NCBI GenBank assembly: GCA_945916625.1
Contig: CAMEGY010000075.1
Location: 1-5,599 of the forward strand
Length of the DNA: 5,599 nucleotides
Direction of reading: 5' to 3'
DNA from: an uncultured Anaerococcus sp.
Lineage (GTDB): Bacteria; Bacillota_A; Clostridia; Tissierellales; Peptoniphilaceae
Shown here: positions 1 through 5,550 of the stretch, piece by piece
Layout: every line of letters begins with the position of its first letter
Numbering within the stretch: position 1 is the first letter of the stretch
The notes under the pieces: model-generated
What the model was told of the DNA's origin: nothing
Seen by the model: only the letters and a program-made list of their open reading frames with translations
The model's database searches: none
Translations under genes and position numbers: made by a program

Positions 1-267
1 TTTCTCTCCTAAACCTTGGCTGTGGAATTTTTTCTTAATTCCCATTACAAAGATTTCTGCACAATCAGCGCTAGTTTCATTTAAGACTATAAAACCGACT
101 GGCCCTTCTCTCAAAAAACAAGCTAGAAATGGCTTATCCTTTGAATTTTTGACATATTCTTCGGTACTTTCTGGCAAGCCAAACCATTCTGGAAGTTCTT
201 CTAAGATTTCTCTTGAGATTTTTTCTTTTTCTTTTTTATCTTTTATTTCTTTTATTATAAATTCCAT
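1..267 (-). CDS. GNAT family N-acetyltransferase (C-terminus beyond window)
   Basis: The first 89 codons of a gene that runs off the left edge. It starts at an ATG preceded by AAAGGAG about 6 bases upstream. The product begins MEFIIKEIKD, passes through a lysine/glutamate-rich helix, and then shows LPEWFGLPES (about residues 25-34), an arrangement I associate with small GNAT acetyltransferases. A beta-strand pair (PFLACFL, VGFIVLNE) leads to the motif A region: EIFVMGI (71-77) followed by HSQGLG (82-87). The QGLG matches the Q/R-x-x-G-x-G/A pyrophosphate loop that binds acetyl-CoA. The family moves an acetyl group to an amine, but the substrate cannot be told from this part. The gene lies 40 bases downstream of the hydrolase gene with no terminator between them, so the two are probably co-transcribed. 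Family assignment is firm; substrate is unknown. Confidence 0.85.
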   Translation of the reverse strand, partial: MEFIIKEIKDKKEKEKISREILEELPEWFGLPESTEEYVKNSKDKPFLACFLREGPVGFIVLNETSADCAEIFVMGIKKKFHSQGLGEK

Positions 268-307
268 TTTTTCTCCTTTAAGAAAATAATTTCCATTTGA
301 ATCTTTT

Positions 308-1144
308 TTAATCAGCCTTATCAACAGAATATTTTTCTAAGAAATCTTTTACTATTTTCTTATAGCCCTCCATATCCTTATAAGGATATGATGCATGTTT
401 GTAGCCATCAACAGTAATTAGTTCTTTCTTATCATCTTCTTTTGCCTCGAATAAGTTTTCTGCCATATATGGTGGTGTTATCTTATCTATCTTAGAATTA
501 GTTATTAGCACTGGAATCTCAATGTTTTTCATATATTCACTTCCGTCCATGTCAGCAAAACTTATGCCGAGTTTGGCTTTTGAATATAAATCGCCAGTTT
601 CTATCATGTATCCAAGAGGAATTCCTTGTTTTTTTGAAATATCTTTCATTACATCTTCTATCATATAAAAGCCATCAGGAACTGGACTTTCAGGTATTAG
701 ATAGTCAAAATTTGTTTCATATTTCCCTGCTGCGATTACACTCGTAAGTCCTCCATGGAATTCACCCCATAGTATTAACATTCCATCTTGGTATTTTTCA
801 CTAATATAATCAATAACCTCTCTTGTGTCTTTAGATTCTAGGATTCCAGAAGTATTAAAATCAGACATATTTTCTCCAGAATTTCTCTGATCATAGGCAA
901 TTGTATCATAACCTAATTCTAGAAAAGTTTCCATAAGAGGTGCTACAGTTTCTTTTGTCCCTCCCATGCCGTGGACTAGGACCGCTACTTTTTTATTTCC
1001 CTTTCTTTTAGCATAAACTGCTGGGACTTTATGGTCTAAATCTTGATTTTCTATCTCAATTTCTTCTAGCTTGTAATTTTTTACTAGATTATCATAATCT
1101 TCCTTAAATTCCAAAGAATTTTTAAGAGTTTCTTCTCTACTCAT
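308..1144 (-). CDS. Alpha/beta hydrolase, probably frameshifted at its N-terminus and lacking the catalytic serine
   Basis: A 278-residue open frame with an alpha/beta-hydrolase layout. VAVLVHGMGG (53-62) is the oxyanion-hole strand and loop, and YDQRNSG (84-90) is the usual D-x-R-x-x-G turn. The nucleophile elbow is at WGEFHGG (126-132), the acid strand at VLITNSKID (212-220, Asp220), and His250 lies in GYKHAS. Members of this family of serine hydrolases usually have G-x-S-x-G at the elbow. Here the central residue is Phe129 (codon TTC, 758-760), so the nucleophile is missing although Asp220 and His250 remain. The ATG at 1144 has no ribosome binding site. A good site and ATG lie at 1257, out of frame by one base, and the frame between them stays open and encodes a membrane segment. 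The intact protein would be about 316 residues and membrane-anchored. It is probably a decaying gene. Otherwise it is a pseudoenzyme, with the frameshift a sequencing error. Confidence 0.8.
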   Translation of the reverse strand: MSREETLKNSLEFKEDYDNLVKNYKLEEIEIENQDLDHKVPAVYAKRKGNKKVAVLVHGMGGTKETVAPLMETFLELGYDTIAYDQRNSGENMSDFNTSGILESKDTREVIDYISEKYQDGMLILWGEFHGGLTSVIAAGKYETNFDYLIPESPVPDGFYMIEDVMKDISKKQGIPLGYMIETGDLYSKAKLGISFADMDGSEYMKNIEIPVLITNSKIDKITPPYMAENLFEAKEDDKKELITVDGYKHASYPYKDMEGYKKIVKDFLEKYSVDKAD

Positions 1145-1257
1145 TACGTTTGTATAACCATCAAAGACGACCTTGCCCTTGAAGATAGAAATTCCAATCC
1201 CTCCAAAAATTAATAGGACAAGTAGATCTAAAAATATATTTCTAAAATCTTTTTCAT
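1145..1257 (-). pseudogene. Displaced N-terminal part of the hydrolase gene (membrane anchor)
   Basis: From the ATG at 1257 the frame reads MKKILEIYF and stops at TAG. The frame of the hydrolase body is open upstream of 1144 back to a TAG at 1292-1294, but it has no ATG, GTG or TTG start there. Adding one A to the five-A run just after the ATG (1250-1254) joins the two frames. The result begins MKKDFRNIF and continues through a hydrophobic stretch, LLVLLIFGGIGISIF, then FKGKVVFDGYTNV before MSREE. This positive-hydrophobic pattern is a typical signal anchor or uncleaved signal peptide, so the ancestral hydrolase was probably attached to the membrane with its enzyme domain outside. What is seen is the open frame and the membrane segment; the single-base loss is inferred. 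Confidence 0.7.
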
Positions 1258-1262
1258 AACTC

Positions 1263-1267
1263 CCTCC
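1263..1267 (-). promoter_or_regulatory. Ribosome binding site of the original hydrolase start
   Basis: The minus strand reads GGAGG followed by GAGTT and then ATG at 1257. The spacing is ideal. It is the only strong Shine-Dalgarno sequence near the 5' end of this gene and marks 1257, not 1144, as the ancestral start. Confidence 0.75.
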
Positions 1268-1305
1268 GGTAGATATATTGACTTCATTTTTCTATTCTTC
1301 CCCTT

Positions 1306-1336
1306 ATTATAGCATACCTTGTCAAATCTATGTAAA
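1306..1336 (-). promoter_or_regulatory. Promoter of the hydrolase-acetyltransferase unit
   Basis: A perfect TATAAT (1306-1311) preceded by TGC forms an extended -10 element, TGCTATAAT. A TTTACA at 1331-1336 could serve as -35 with a long 19-base spacer, which an extended -10 tolerates. It sits between the upstream terminator and the ATG at 1257 and would give a leader of about 40 bases. A perfect TTGACA at 1320-1325 is only 8 bases from the -10, so it does not fit as the -35. Confidence 0.6.
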
Positions 1337-1344
1337 ATCAAGCC

Positions 1345-1371
1345 AAAAAAAGAACCCCCGAAGGGATTCTT
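1345..1371 (-). terminator. Rho-independent terminator of the glgP-ZIP unit
   Basis: On the minus strand, AAGAATCCC (1371-1363) pairs with GGGGTTCTT (1358-1350) through nine pairs with one G-T wobble. They close a TTCG tetraloop, and a run of seven T's (1351-1345) follows. It starts 13 bases after the ZIP stop codon. This is a textbook intrinsic terminator, and it separates the glgP-ZIP unit from the hydrolase unit. Confidence 0.9.
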
Positions 1372-1384
1372 TGAGAATATATCT

Positions 1385-2179
1385 TTAGCCTAACATGACA
1401 TCTAGGATCATCATTATTACAAAACCTGCTGCAAAGCCGATCGTACCAATATTGGTGTGGCTTTCGCCCTCGCCTGTGGCTTCTGGGACTAGCTCTTCTA
1501 CTACCACATACATCATAGCTCCTGCTGCAAAGGATAAGAGGTATGGCAAAATTGGTACCATTATTGATGATAAGAGGATTGTGATTATTGCTGCTATTGG
1601 CTCTACTATGCCTGAGAATATTCCCATTCCGAAGGCCTTGTGTTTGTTAACTCCTACTGCCTTTAGGGGCATGGATATAATTGCACCTTCTGGGAAGTTT
1701 TGGATGGCAATTCCTATAGCAAGGACCATAGCACCTGCCATTGTAAGATCACCACGGCCGTAGAGGACACCGGCGAAGGATACGCCGACTGCCATGCCTT
1801 CTGGAATGTTATGGATAATTACTGCTAGGACCATCATGGTTGTTTTCCTAAGGCTTTCTGCCTGCATTCCTTCTGGGTGGTCAGAGTCAATATGCTGGTG
1901 AGGTATTACAGAGTCTAGGATAAGTAGGAAGATTATTCCTGCTATAAATCCAATTGCTGCTGGTATCCATGCCATATTAGCCAGCCTATCTTCTACCATA
2001 TCCATAGCTGGTATAATCAAAGACCAGATTGAGGCTGCTACCATGACTCCTGCTGCAAAGCCAGAAAGTCCCTTTTGAACCCTATCTTTTAGGGTGTCTT
2101 TCATTATATAGACGCAGGCTGCGCCTAGTGTTGTGCCTAAAAAGGGAATCATGACCCCTAGTAATATATCCTTATTCAT
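1385..2179 (-). CDS. ZIP family divalent metal transporter (GufA/ZIP11-like)
   Basis: A 264-residue, strongly hydrophobic protein that fits eight membrane helices (roughly 5-25, 38-58, 70-91, 113-135, 145-170, 184-204, 207-228 and 243-263). ZIP proteins import zinc and other divalent metals into the cytoplasm. The signature residues are present: HNIPEG (123-128) in helix 4, QNFPEG (160-165) in helix 5 and EP (193-194) in helix 6. These supply the metal ligands of the central binding site. VVVEELVPE (225-233) is another conserved segment. The helix 3-4 loop carries HQHIDSDH (94-101), a plausible metal-sensing or metal-collecting loop. The QNFPEG form and the overall pattern favour the GufA branch over ZupT. 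The start is supported by TAGGAG five bases upstream. It lies 8 bases after glgP and is almost certainly in its transcript. Metal preference cannot be read from the sequence. Confidence 0.92.
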   Translation of the reverse strand: MNKDILLGVMIPFLGTTLGAACVYIMKDTLKDRVQKGLSGFAAGVMVAASIWSLIIPAMDMVEDRLANMAWIPAAIGFIAGIIFLLILDSVIPHQHIDSDHPEGMQAESLRKTTMMVLAVIIHNIPEGMAVGVSFAGVLYGRGDLTMAGAMVLAIGIAIQNFPEGAIISMPLKAVGVNKHKAFGMGIFSGIVEPIAAIITILLSSIMVPILPYLLSFAAGAMMYVVVEELVPEATGEGESHTNIGTIGFAAGFVIMMILDVMLG

Positions 2180-2184
2180 TTATG

Positions 2185-2190
2185 CTCCTA
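2185..2190 (-). promoter_or_regulatory. Ribosome binding site of the ZIP gene, overlapping the glgP stop
   Basis: The minus strand reads TAGGAG. Its first three bases are the glgP stop codon, and the ZIP ATG follows five bases later. This arrangement indicates translational coupling between the two genes. Confidence 0.8.
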
Positions 2191-4563
2191 GTCGATTTTC
2201 CAAATGTCATCAGCGTAGTCCATGATTGTCCTATCTGATGAGAAAAATCCTGCGTTAGCAATGTTCTTTAGACATTTTCTTGACCATTCTAGCTTGTTTC
2301 TGTATTCTTTGTTTAATCTTTCGTGTGTTTGTCTGTAAGATTCAAAGTCTTTTAGTAGGTAGTATTGGTCTGCCCTATTGCCGTCTTGTGGTTTGATTAG
2401 TTCGTTGTAGATGTCTAGGAAGTAGTAAGAATCATTGTCCTTAAATTCTCCGCTTACTAATGAATCTACCACGTCTTTGATGTTTTCATCCTTGCTGTAG
2501 TACTCAAATGAGTTGTATGTGTCAGCAATTTCTGCTAACTCTTCTACTGTGGCACCAAATCTGTAGTTGTTTTCTTCGCCTGCTTCAGCAAAGATTTCTA
2601 CGTTGGCTCCGTCTAGGGTTCCTAGTGTTAGGGCTCCGTTTAACATGAACTTCATGTTACCTGTACCACTTGCTTCCTTACCTGCTGTAGAGATTTGCTC
2701 AGATACGTCACAAGCTGGGAATAGTTTTTCTGCGTAGGTTACTCTATAATTTTCTACGAAGATTACTTTCATCTTCTTGTTTACATCTGGGTCGTTGTTT
2801 ACTACTCTTGCTACTTCGTTGGCAAGCTTGATAATGCCCTTTGCTCTAAAGTAGCCTGGAGCTGCCTTACCACCAAAGATAAAGGTTGTTGGTGTGAAGT
2901 CAAAGTCTGGGTTGTTTTTGAGCTTGTGGTATAGGTGGATTATGTGAAGGATGTTTAAGTGTTGTCTCTTATATTCGTGAATCCTCTTGATTTGAATATC
3001 AAAGATTGATTCTGGATCGATTTTGATTCCTTCGTGCTCTAGGATATATTTTGCAAGCTCTCTTTTCTTTTCTTGCTTGATATCCCAAAGTTCTTCTAGA
3101 ACTTTTTCATCATCTAGGTATTTTTCTAGTCCCTTAAGCTTAGCTAGGTCTGTCTTCCAAGAGTCATCTCCAAGTTTTTCTGTAATGAAGTTTGTAAGCT
3201 CTCTGTTTGAGTATACTAGCCATCTTCTTGGTGTGATACCATTTGTTTTGTTGTTAAATTTCTCTGGGCTAATTCTGTACCATTCTTTGAAGGTATCGTC
3301 TTTTAGGATTTGTGAGTGGATTTCAGCTACACCATTTACAGAAAATCCTACATAGATTGCAAGATTTGCCATGTGAACTGATCCATTATCCATAATTCTG
3401 TATGGTTTAATTTGATCGTCACTAAATCCTCTTTCTTTTAGCTCTCCTACTAAGATTTTATCGATTTCTTCGATAATTTCAAGACATCTTGGGCTTACCT
3501 CTTGAACTAAATCTTCTGACCATCTTTCAAGAGCTTCTTGAAGTACTGTATGGTTTGTGAAGGCAAACACCTTTGATGCAATCTTAACAGCATCTTCGAA
3601 GAAAATTCCATTTTCGTCTACTAGTACCCTAATTAGCTCTGGAATAGCTATGATTGGGTGAGTATCGTTTAGCTGAATTACGTGGTGTTTTGCAAATTCT
3701 TCAAACTTAAGGTCTGTTGGGAAGTCTCTCTTGTAAGTTTCTACCATATCTTGGATAGAAGCTGAACAGAAGAAGTATTGTTGCTTAAGTCTTAGTAGTT
3801 TACCTGCTCTTTGCATATCATTTGGATATAATACTCTTGTGATATCTTCAGCCCTGTTTTTCTCAGCTACCGCTTGGTCATATTCGAAGTTGTTGAATTT
3901 CGCAAAGTCAAACTCTTCAAATGGTTCTGATTGCCATAATCTAAGTGTATTTACAACTCCATTTTCGAAACCAACTACTGGCATATCATATGGTACAGCC
4001 TTCACTTGTTGGTCCCTAAATTTAACAATTTTAGAGTCAGAGTCTACTCTGATTGACCAGCCGTCACCATCTTTGATCCAGCTATCGCCGTGCTCAACTT
4101 GGAAGCCTTTTTCGATTTCTTGTTTAAAAATACCTTCACGGTATCTAACACCGTAGCCTACTAGGTTTAGGCTCTGGCTTGCTGCAGAGTCCATAAAGCA
4201 AGCTGCAAGTCTACCTAGACCACCATTACCTAAAGCTGCGTCGTCTTCATAGTTTTCTATAGCTTCGAAATCGATTCCGATTTCGTAAAGCAAGTCTTTT
4301 ACTTCTTCATAAATACCTAGGTTGATTAGGTTGTTACCAAGAGATCTACCAATTAAAAATTCTGCCGATAGATAATAGGCTTTTCTTTCGTTTCTTGATT
4401 TAGCCTTTGTTTCTCTCCAGTCTTTGTTTACAAGACCCATTACTGTTGCACAAAGTGCATCATACCTATCCTTATCTGAAGTATCTTCAAATTTCTTTAG
4501 GGTAATCCTTTGCAAGTTCTCCATATACTGTTCAGCAAATTTATCTTTTGCTAGCTTATCCAT
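2188..4563 (-). CDS. glgP: Glycogen/maltodextrin phosphorylase
   Basis: This enzyme cleaves alpha-1,4-glucans with phosphate to release glucose-1-phosphate in the cytoplasm, using pyridoxal phosphate (PLP). The 791-residue length is normal for bacterial members, and the protein looks complete. Visible family motifs are YYLSAEFLIGRSLGNN (63-78), the glycine loop LGNGGLGRLAACFMDS (111-126), NDTHP (299-303), and TNHT (336-339) with the active-site histidine His338. Others are NKTNGITPRRW (438-448) and KRIHEYKRQ (526-534), followed by EASGTGNMKFMLNGA (630-644), where Lys638 should carry the PLP. The C-terminal SSDRTI...YA.DIW ending is also typical. It lacks the long N-terminal phosphoregulatory arm of animal phosphorylases. 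The start has a perfect AAGGAGG five bases upstream. No other glycogen gene is in the window, so glycogen and maltodextrin as substrate cannot be separated. It forms an operon with the ZIP gene. Confidence 0.97.
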   Translation of the reverse strand: MDKLAKDKFAEQYMENLQRITLKKFEDTSDKDRYDALCATVMGLVNKDWRETKAKSRNERKAYYLSAEFLIGRSLGNNLINLGIYEEVKDLLYEIGIDFEAIENYEDDAALGNGGLGRLAACFMDSAASQSLNLVGYGVRYREGIFKQEIEKGFQVEHGDSWIKDGDGWSIRVDSDSKIVKFRDQQVKAVPYDMPVVGFENGVVNTLRLWQSEPFEEFDFAKFNNFEYDQAVAEKNRAEDITRVLYPNDMQRAGKLLRLKQQYFFCSASIQDMVETYKRDFPTDLKFEEFAKHHVIQLNDTHPIIAIPELIRVLVDENGIFFEDAVKIASKVFAFTNHTVLQEALERWSEDLVQEVSPRCLEIIEEIDKILVGELKERGFSDDQIKPYRIMDNGSVHMANLAIYVGFSVNGVAEIHSQILKDDTFKEWYRISPEKFNNKTNGITPRRWLVYSNRELTNFITEKLGDDSWKTDLAKLKGLEKYLDDEKVLEELWDIKQEKKRELAKYILEHEGIKIDPESIFDIQIKRIHEYKRQHLNILHIIHLYHKLKNNPDFDFTPTTFIFGGKAAPGYFRAKGIIKLANEVARVVNNDPDVNKKMKVIFVENYRVTYAEKLFPACDVSEQISTAGKEASGTGNMKFMLNGALTLGTLDGANVEIFAEAGEENNYRFGATVEELAEIADTYNSFEYYSKDENIKDVVDSLVSGEFKDNDSYYFLDIYNELIKPQDGNRADQYYLLKDFESYRQTHERLNKEYRNKLEWSRKCLKNIANAGFFSSDRTIMDYADDIWKID

Positions 4564-4568
4564 TGTTT

Positions 4569-4575
4569 CCTCCTT
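4569..4575 (-). promoter_or_regulatory. Ribosome binding site of glgP
   Basis: AAGGAGG, a perfect match to the 16S anti-Shine-Dalgarno, lies five bases before the ATG at 4563. It fixes the start and predicts strong translation. Confidence 0.9.
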
Positions 4576-4613
4576 ATTGTCAGTGACAAAACTACTTATA
4601 CTTTCCTATGCTA

Positions 4614-4630
4614 CTAGCAATTTTTGCTAG
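4614..4630 (-). repeat. Hairpin in the glgP leader
   Basis: CTAGCAA and TTGCTAG form a perfect 7-bp stem with a three-base AAA loop. No T-run follows on the minus strand, so it is not a terminator for glgP-directed transcription. It lies about 50 bases before the glgP start and could affect message stability or translation. That role is inferred. Confidence 0.5.
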
Positions 4631-4642
4631 CTTCATTCTACC

Positions 4643-4655
4643 GAGGTCAGGCCTC
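4643..4655. repeat. Near-palindrome GAGGTCAGGCCTC in the glgP leader
   Basis: A 13-bp dyad with one mismatched pair around a central A. It lies inside the predicted glgP leader, about 40 bases downstream of the TATAAT. It could be an operator half-site pair or a short RNA stem, and nothing in the sequence decides between these. Confidence 0.35.
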
Positions 4656-4665
4656 TTTTATACAC

Positions 4666-4738
4666 AATCAAATACGATCAATTAGTCCTAATAAAATTAT
4701 ATAAATATGAAAATCGTAACTTTGATTTGTATTTGATT
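4666..4738. repeat. 10-bp inverted repeat flanking the glgP promoter
   Basis: AATCAAATAC (4666-4675) is repeated exactly in inverted form as GTATTTGATT (4729-4738). A second nested pair is TACGAT (4673-4678) with ATCGTA (4713-4718). The heptamer TTTGATT also occurs twice in direct order, 11 bases apart (4721-4727 and 4732-4738). The TATAAT at 4696-4701 lies between the arms, so the arms fall near -45 and +20 of the predicted start of transcription. This is the layout of an operator pair, though the AT-rich context makes some repeats likely by chance. Confidence 0.5.
4696..4701 (-). promoter_or_regulatory. Candidate -10 element for glgP
   Basis: A perfect TATAAT on the minus strand, predicting a transcript start near 4689 and a leader of about 125 bases. 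No good -35 hexamer sits 16-18 bases upstream. Transcription may therefore need an activator, or the real promoter is elsewhere. TATAAA at 4657-4662 is an alternative -10, also without a clear -35. Confidence 0.4.
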
Positions 4739-4918
4739 ATTTTGCCAAGCTTGTTTTGATGTTAAGGTCGGCTCTACAAACTACTATAGTTTGTTTATTG
4801 ATTTTATCAAGTTTTAAATTCATTGCCTCTATTTTTCAACGCTTAGGCTCGACAATTTATAAACATATTGCTTTTTCTTGACTATATTTACTGTTGTTTT
4901 ATAAATATTTTCAAAAAT

Positions 4919-4943
4919 AAAAAAAGAGCACAAAAAGCTCTTT
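4919..4943 (-). terminator. Rho-independent terminator of the peptidase-like gene
   Basis: On the minus strand, AAAGAGC (4943-4937) pairs perfectly with GCTCTTT (4929-4923) around a seven-base loop. Seven T's follow (4925-4919), then more T-rich sequence. It begins one base after the stop codon of the 201-aa gene. It separates that gene from glgP, so glgP needs its own promoter. Confidence 0.85.
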
Positions 4944-4944
4944 C

Positions 4945-5550
4945 TTATCTAGGATTTTTTTCGAAATATATTAGTCCAGTATAGGTCCTTTTCTGTCTGT
5001 AGAAGTCTTCTAGGTAGAACTTGTGACGTCTTGCCCATGAAGATACTACAACTTCGTGCTTACCATTTTTTTCATTCATCTCTGTTATAGAAAGACCGTG
5101 GTGGCTCATCACGTCTATATCTCTTGATAGCCAATTAATAAAAATAACCGGACTATCTTTTGCTAGGCCTTCACCTATAAATTCTATCATTTGACCAAGT
5201 GAGAGTCTCTTAGTAATTCTGCCTTCAATCATCCTGTAGGATAGGTTGAGATCTAGGACGTGGTTTATAATGTCAATTCTTCTTAAGAGGGCCTTAGCTG
5301 TTGGAACTCCATTAGCTTTTGGCCTCATTCTCTTATAAAACTCAAATTGGACCTTGTTATATTCATCAAAATCAACAGGACCTTTTCTAAAAAGATAGAA
5401 AAACACATTAGTGAAGGCTGTAACAACACAGGCCCTATCCCTAAAAAATTTGGATAGGTCTTCGTATTTGAGCCATTCTTGGTGGCCGCCGTAGTATTTT
5501 GTATCTCCCTTCATAACAGGGACAAAATCATTGCTTCTCGTAAGTTTCAT
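4945..5550 (-). CDS. Putative C39/papain-like cysteine peptidase-family protein
   Basis: A 201-residue soluble protein without a signal peptide or membrane segment. I do not recognise a named gene. The layout resembles C39-like/papain-fold proteins. A YYGGHQEWL segment (19-27) is followed by RDRACVVTAFTN (37-48), in which Cys41 is placed like the catalytic cysteine in a C-x-x-T/A-A helix. Late in the protein, SHHGLSITEM (149-158) supplies His150 or His151, and after a short hairpin VVVSSWARRHKFYLEDF (167-183) matches the usual SSW strand with a downstream polar residue. The function could be a peptidase, a transglutaminase-like enzyme or an inactive relative. The ATG at 5550 overlaps the end of the upstream gene by 23 bases. 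Its only purine-rich site, AGAGG, is too far away (about 15 bases), so translation is probably coupled to that gene. It ends directly at a terminator. Confidence 0.7.
   Translation of the reverse strand: MKLTRSNDFVPVMKGDTKYYGGHQEWLKYEDLSKFFRDRACVVTAFTNVFFYLFRKGPVDFDEYNKVQFEFYKRMRPKANGVPTAKALLRRIDIINHVLDLNLSYRMIEGRITKRLSLGQMIEFIGEGLAKDSPVIFINWLSRDIDVMSHHGLSITEMNEKNGKHEVVVSSWARRHKFYLEDFYRQKRTYTGLIYFEKNPR

Larger units (their letters stand above)
4576..4913 (-). other. Intergenic region upstream of glgP
   Basis: About 340 bases without a convincing gene. It holds a TATAAT with flanking inverted repeats, two leader hairpins close to glgP, a perfect 8-bp hairpin (4776-4794) and a palindrome CAAGCTTG (4746-4753). 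It also has a weak 28-codon open frame (4737-4823) without a well-placed ribosome binding site. A second promoter-like pair, TTGATA (4805-4810) and TATAGT (4783-4788) with a 16-base spacer, points toward glgP but overlaps the 8-bp hairpin. I recognise no riboswitch class here. Confidence 0.6.

Noticed and set aside
254..295. 13-codon minus-strand open frame starting at an ATG upstream of the acetyltransferase
   Set aside because: It contains the acetyltransferase ribosome binding site, has none of its own and looks like random sequence, although its ATGGAAATTAT resembles the real start ATGGAATTTAT.
1258..1287. Alternative upstream ATG at 1287 in the frame of the 1257 start
   Set aside because: It leads to the same early TAG, has no ribosome binding site and would not restore the hydrolase frame.
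1320..1325. Perfect TTGACA near the hydrolase promoter
   Set aside because: It is only 8 bases from TATAAT, and there is no -10-like hexamer 16-18 bases downstream, so it cannot act as a normal -35. Probably chance.
1395..1763. Plus-strand 122-codon open frame inside the ZIP gene
   Set aside because: It lies opposite a well-conserved membrane protein gene. Its proline/isoleucine-rich sequence is the complement of hydrophobic codons, and it has no ribosome binding site.
3023..4156. Plus-strand open frames at 3023-3355 and 3839-4156 opposite glgP
   Set aside because: Serine/phenylalanine-rich shadows of glgP codons with no family resemblance. The glgP frame on the other strand is unbroken and carries all its motifs.
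4424..4630. Plus-strand 68-codon open frame across the glgP start
   Set aside because: It is the complement of the glgP N-terminus and ribosome binding site, with no start signal of its own.
4834..4847. Possible CcpA (cre) site TTTCAACGCTTAGG upstream of glgP
   Set aside because: The AACGCTT core fits, but the outer positions have several mismatches and the site is about 130 bases upstream of the likely promoter. Too weak to claim catabolite control.
4878..4905. Plus-strand promoter-like pair TTGACT and TATAAA with a 16-base spacer
   Set aside because: It would transcribe antisense into the peptidase-like gene. Such matches are frequent in AT-rich intergenic DNA and nothing downstream supports a transcript.
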